Source: Heloderma charlesbogerti (lineage: Eukaryota > Chordata > Lepidosauria > Squamata > Helodermatidae). From it: DNA of 64,000 bases. The position numbers and the translations under genes are program-made. The stretch spans positions 1 through 64,000 of the forward strand of contig JANEZZ010002878.1 of NCBI GenBank assembly GCA_026122225.1, written 5' to 3'. Of this stretch, positions 60,317-64,000 are shown one piece after another. How positions within the stretch are numbered: the stretch's first letter is position 1; each line of letters begins with the position of its first letter. The notes under the pieces are model-generated. The model ran no database searches, had not been told where the DNA came from, and saw nothing but the letters and a program-made list of their open reading frames with translations.

Positions 60317-60670
60317 CAGGGCTGGCCTGAGACAGAGAGCAAGATGGCACCCTCCACCCCCCACCGCCAATTCCATATACAGAAGGTGGCCAGACTGGCA
60401 GTTGAAGCCTAGCAAGAAAATGGTGTCCTCCAGAGGCAGCAGGCCAGCTTAGGGGACATAGGGCAGGCCCCGTGAAACACACCGCTCTGTCCCCCAGCAT
60501 TTTGTTGCAACCAGCTGCCTCCCCACCCCAATGTGGCACTCTGTCCTCCAACAGAGGGGAATGGCTGAGGGGCTGAAGTGGAATCGCTGGGTGCCTGCCA
60601 TTGCTGCCCCTTCCAGCACCTGCTAGATGAGGCAGCTGCCTCACTCTTCCTAATGGTAGGGTCGGCCCAG
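60317..60670. mobile_element. CAGGG-type non-autonomous hAT element
   Basis: CAGGGCTGGCCTGAGACAG at the left and GGGTCGGCCCAG at the right are degraded inverted ends. GCAACAGC (60309-60316) and GCAGCAGC (60671-60678) match at 7 of 8 bases. Confidence 0.75.
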
Positions 60671-60879
60671 GCAGCAGCAATTAGGCCAATGGGATGTCTG
60701 CTGTACGCAGAGCAAGAAGAACAGTTGAAATGTATTGAATATAGGAGAAGGGTGGAAGTTAAACTTATTCAAGAGGAGTGGATGTATAAGGAAAGGTGGA
60801 GTCAGATGTTTTCACAGAAGTGGCTTGAAAGAGCCATCACTACATGTGGCACAGACACTCAGAGCTGGGGTTTCTAGCC

Positions 60880-61265
60880 TTAGGGAATCAGTTGGTCTCC
60901 GTTTGGAGGTAAAGGCAGGAAGCGTCTGAACTTAAGGGCTAGGAGGTGAAAGTCCACCCCTTTCCTGTGGGGCATTGGGGCGCAGCTGTTGATGTCGCGC
61001 CAAGTGGGCTGAGCGCCTCCTCTTGGCGCCCTCCATCTCCCGTTTGTCCCTGCGCCGGCGCCTAGCATCCCGAAGCTCCAGTTGTCCTTCCCCCTGCCTG
61101 CCAGGGTCGCTACCACTCTCAGGAATGTGATCAGGGAGGGGCTCTCCCTCCGGTAGCGCCTCTGAACAGTGCACGGGTTCCTCTCCCACCGTTTCTATCT
61201 CTTCCTCAGAATCAGAACTGCTTTGATTGGATCCTGTTCTAACTTCAGTTCCATTGATTTTGATG
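60880..61265 (-). mobile_element. Fragment related to the 57025 LTR, with acidic open frame
   Basis: CTTCCTCAGAATCAGAACTG and TCTCAGGAATGTGATC match the middle of the LTR at 57025-57563. The minus-strand frame is open for 132 codons (60932-61330) and includes SSSDSEEE, IPESGSDP and DARRRRRDKREMEGAKRRR. The LTR ends are not seen here. Confidence 0.6.
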
Positions 61266-61349
61266 GCTTTAAGTATGACTAAGTCTGGATCCAACCCACT
61301 GACCTGGTTATTTCTGTCACTGCGGCACACTGTGGCTTTTTTTTAATTA

Positions 61350-61455
61350 TTAAATTTATTAATCGCCCATCTGGCTGGTCACCCAGCCACTCTGGGCGAT
61401 GTACAGAGTGTATAATAGAACAGTTAAAAAAAATAAAATTCTACAGTAAAAACAT
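61350..61455 (-). mobile_element. L2-like LINE 3' tail
   Basis: AATTTATTAATCGCCCATCT, CCACTCTGGGCGATGTACAG is the inverse of an L2-type terminal segment. Confidence 0.55.
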
Positions 61456-61460
61456 CATAT

Positions 61461-61652
61461 TGTCAGGAGCGCCCTTGCTGCCTTCTGAAATCCTCAAGTA
61501 GCCAGAATCAACATGCAGACGATAGGGCTCTTTTCCAAGGCTTTATTTCCATTCAACCTAACGATGCTTACATATGCTAATTGCATGAGCCTAATGAGGG
61601 AAACTTAAGAGAGCTGCTTTGGGGCTCTATGGGCTCTGATCCTACCCTGACA
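61461..61652 (-). mobile_element. Internally deleted solo LTR with 5-bp duplication
   Basis: CATAT at 61456-61460 and 61653-61657 brackets 192 bp. The minus strand reads TGTCAGGGTAGGATCAGAGC...AATAAAGCCTTGG...GGGCGCTCCTGACA. It has TG...CA ends and an AATAAA signal (inverse at 61542-61547). It lacks the acidic-frame segment present in 57025-57563. Confidence 0.85.
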
Positions 61653-61671
61653 CATATTTCTAAAAATACTC

Positions 61672-61798
61672 TAAAAGGTGTCCCCAACCAGTCGTGTCCG
61701 ACTCTAGGGTGTGGTGCTCATCTCCATTTCTAAGCCGAAGAGCCAGCGCTGTCCGAAGACGCTTCTGTGGTCATGTGGCTGGCATGACTGAACACCGA
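61672..61798 (-). mobile_element. Sauria-type SINE, 3' part only
   Basis: AAAGGTGTCCCCAACCAGTC, GTGTCCGACTCTAGGGTGTG and GCATGACTGAACACCGA match the copy at 44187-44340 almost base for base. The tRNA-derived head is missing. Confidence 0.88.
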
Positions 61799-62531
61799 CT
61801 CTAACCCACCCCAAATGCCTGCCTGAACAACCATGTTTTTAATGCATGACGGAAGCTCATTAAAGAGGGGGCATGGCAGAGTTCCCTAGGGAGGGAGTTC
61901 CACAGAGTGGGGGCCACCACAGAGAAGGCCCTCTCCCTCGTCCCCACCAGTCTAGCTGTCCTGGCTGATGGGATGGAGAGGAGGGCATCCGAGGCTGATC
62001 TTGTTAAGCAGCCTGTCTGGTGTTGCTGGAGGCACTCCTTAAGATAGGCTGGGCTGGAACCATATAGGGTTTTAAGGTCAAAACCAACACCTTGAATTTG
62101 GCCCAGAAAACAACTGGTAACCAGTGCAACTCCTTCAGCACTGGAGTGATGTGATCTCACCGGCAGCTGCCTTTAATCAGGCGAGCCGCCGCGTTCTGTA
62201 CCAGCTGCAGTTTCTGAACTGTCTTCAAGGGTAACCCCACGTAGAGCGCATTACAGTAGTCTAAACGAGAGGAGACCAGGGCATGTACTACCAATGGGGG
62301 CAGATGGTCGGGAAGGAAGGGGCGCAGCCGCCGTATCATATGGAGTTGGTACAGTGCTGTCTGGCTCACAGCTGACACCTGAGCCTCCATGGGCAGCTGG
62401 GAGTCCAAAATGACCCCCAGGCTGTGGACCTGGTCTTTCAAGGGTAGCCGTACCCCATTCAACACCAGTAGCTGTACCCTATTCAACACCTTATTTAAGC
62501 CACAATGAGCTGTGGTGCCTGTGGGCACCAC
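61799..62531 (-). pseudogene. L2-like LINE reverse transcriptase C-terminal region, frameshifted
   Basis: The upstream frame (62157-62531) reads VHSLGVILDSQLPMEAQVSA, FLPDHLPPLVVHALVSSRLD and NALYVGLPLKTVQKLQLVQN. The downstream frame (61801-62160) gives FDLKTLYGSSPAYLKECL and ERAFSVVAPTLWNSLPRELC. The two frames meet near 62160 at a frameshift. A small duplication of CATTCAACACC is at 62457-62490. Confidence 0.82.
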
Positions 62532-62538
62532 ATTGCCT

Positions 62539-62743
62539 ATTCAAGCCCTGGTCACAGCTTGTCGTGTCTTCCAAACCCAGGCAGCATAGCTTGTTGGAGG
62601 AGGAAACAACCCCCCACCCCACACAATAATCCATGGCCTGATATAGGGTTATTGGAGGGTTGTTGCCCTCTCCAACAAGCCATGCCGCCTAGGTTCGGAC
62701 AACAAGGCACACCATGGCCTCCCTACTGCCAGGGCTTGAATAT
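62539..62743. mobile_element. Foldback MITE (ATTCAAGCCCTGG termini)
   Basis: ATTCAAGCCCTGG and CCAGGGCTTGAAT are perfect 13-bp inverted ends. Inside, CAAACCCAGGCAGCATAGCT and AAGCCATGCCGCCTAGGTTC pair, as do TTGTTGGAGG and CCTCTCCAACAA. Half of a relative lies at 36480-36650. Confidence 0.82.
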
Positions 62744-62802
62744 TCAAGATGGCCACCAGCACATACAGGAAGCCACTCTGACCTGTGGTGATCATGTGAA
62801 CC

Positions 62803-62968
62803 AGTCCATTGGTCTATCTAGCTCATTACTGCTGACACTGACTGGTAAAGGCTCTCCAGGGTTTCAGACAGGATTCCTTGCTAGCCTTACCTGGAGATGC
62901 TGAGGACTGAACCTGAGGCCTTCTGTGTGCAAAGCATATGCTCTACTACTGAGCTATAGGCTCTCCCC
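62803..62968 (-). mobile_element. tRNA-Ala-like SINE, second copy
   Basis: The minus strand reads GAGAGCCTATAGCTCAGTAG (A box), ATGCTTTGCACACAGAAGGC and GGTTCAGTCCTCAGCATCTC (B box), then the CAGTCAGTGTCAGCAGTAAT tail. It parallels 51756-51953. Confidence 0.85.
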
Positions 62969-62969
62969 A

Positions 62970-64000
62970 GCACATGGCAGGGCCAGGTTTGATACAGGGC
63001 CGGCCCTTCCATGGAACAGGGTGAAAGCTTTTCAAACCAAGTAACAGGTGGGAGGATTTGCGATCTGCTTTGAGCAGCAACATGTTTTGGGCTGACACTA
63101 GATTGTCACTGTCACATGTACTTAAACCTTGAGGCCTAGTTCTCACTGCATGGGCAAACTAGTGGGCTGTACTATGTCAGACTGCAGGCATGGGATCTCA
63201 TGACTGACTGCTCCTCCAAACAAAACATTTTCCTCCCTGTAGGAAACTAAGCTATCAGGGAGTAGGTTAGGCTACAATGCTTCTCCTTGCCATGCTACTC
63301 TTCTACATGCAGGGCGTGTTTTGTAGGGAGAAATTAGGTGAGCCCCAGCCTGCAGTCCAAAATAGTACAACCTAGAGCCAGGTTTTACTAACAAAGGGAA
63401 AACTCAGCCTTAGAGGCAGACCGGTTTATTGCGGCACCCATGTCACAAATCGGAGGAAGGAAGCTCTTGCTTATGAGCACTTGTGCGGCAATAAAGCTGC
63501 CTTTCTGGAGCCACAGGACTCTGGACGTATGCAGTTTTAATCATTTCTTTTGAGCAGCAACGGAAATATTGCGGGTGTTGCATTTCAGGGAACACATATG
63601 TTGCTATGAAGGAGGGAAGTAGCAGGTTCCCCCCGCCCCCAACAGCAATGCAACAGAACCTTCCTCTTTTCCATTATGTCTGTACAGCTCTCCCAGCAGG
63701 CTCCCTCTGTCCCCCAGATGAACTCCACCTATATAGAGCCTTTCTCCTCTTTCAAACACTAGGATCTTGGGGTAGAATACATTGGGATAATACACAGCAA
63801 GTGAGTGCAGTGTCATATTAATACTTGAGATAGGGGTGCACTGAATGAAGCATGATCAAGGATGACACAAAGAATAGACGCATGGCATTAGGTAAGTGGG
63901 ACTGGTGACTTGAATGGATGCAATTATGGCAAGGCTTTGAATGAGTCTATTATTGTGAATTTATGCTTTCTGACAGTGTGTGTGTGTGTGTTTTGTTAAC
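62970..64000. other. No recognisable feature except a terminal (TG)n
   Basis: No supported gene or transposon. A (GT)7 run lies at about 63977-63991. Confidence 0.35.

Overview
The window looks like vertebrate nuclear DNA, most probably from a squamate reptile (lizard or snake). The evidence is the combination of BovB/RTE LINEs, Sauria-type tRNA SINEs with BovB-like tails, CR1 and L2-like LINEs, a Tc1-like transposon and many non-autonomous hAT elements. There are no bacterial-style operons; most reading frames longer than 60 codons are transposon remains or chance.

Host gene: one cellular coding exon is recognisable. It is the first coding exon of the G-protein alpha subunit gene GNAI2, on the minus strand (20978-21095), inside a CpG island (about 20600-21680). 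The 20,977 bases at lower coordinates would then be intron 1 or gene interior. No further GNAI2 exon was recognised there. That part is AT-rich and relatively poor in young transposons, apart from a full-length BovB (10012-13224) and an old hAT element (about 13402-14502).

Upstream of the gene (21.1-64 kb) repeats dominate and are often nested. A second full-length RTE element lies at 24263-27466 and a CR1 at 29071-31545. Four copies of a palindrome-rich hAT family lie at 30494-31236, 32651-33467, 33801-34344 and 45468-46086, the first three inside other transposons. CAGGG-ended hAT elements are at 35995-36188, 36845-38266 (containing 36918-37981), 57911-58849 and 60317-60670. Another hAT type is at 40247-41027. 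An inverted-repeat element carrying a 5S rRNA-derived segment is at 41198-41910. A three-level nest (hAT, then Tc1, then BovB) spans 52595-55696, and solo LTRs lie at 57025-57563 and 61461-61652. Exact target-site duplications were read by eye for many of these, which fixes their boundaries and insertion order.

The strongest candidate for an undescribed element is the palindrome-rich hAT family. It has TAGGGATG-type termini and 8-bp target duplications, and each copy holds 2-4 copies of a hairpin unit built on TACGTAGCCTATCAC. Other points of interest are the 5S-derived sequence inside a TIR element, an acidic SDSEEE reading frame shared by a solo LTR and a related fragment, and a composite hAT whose internal foldback is shared between two distant copies.

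Limits: family names rest on recognising protein and terminal motifs, not on database searches. Ages, copy numbers and exact subfamilies cannot be given here.
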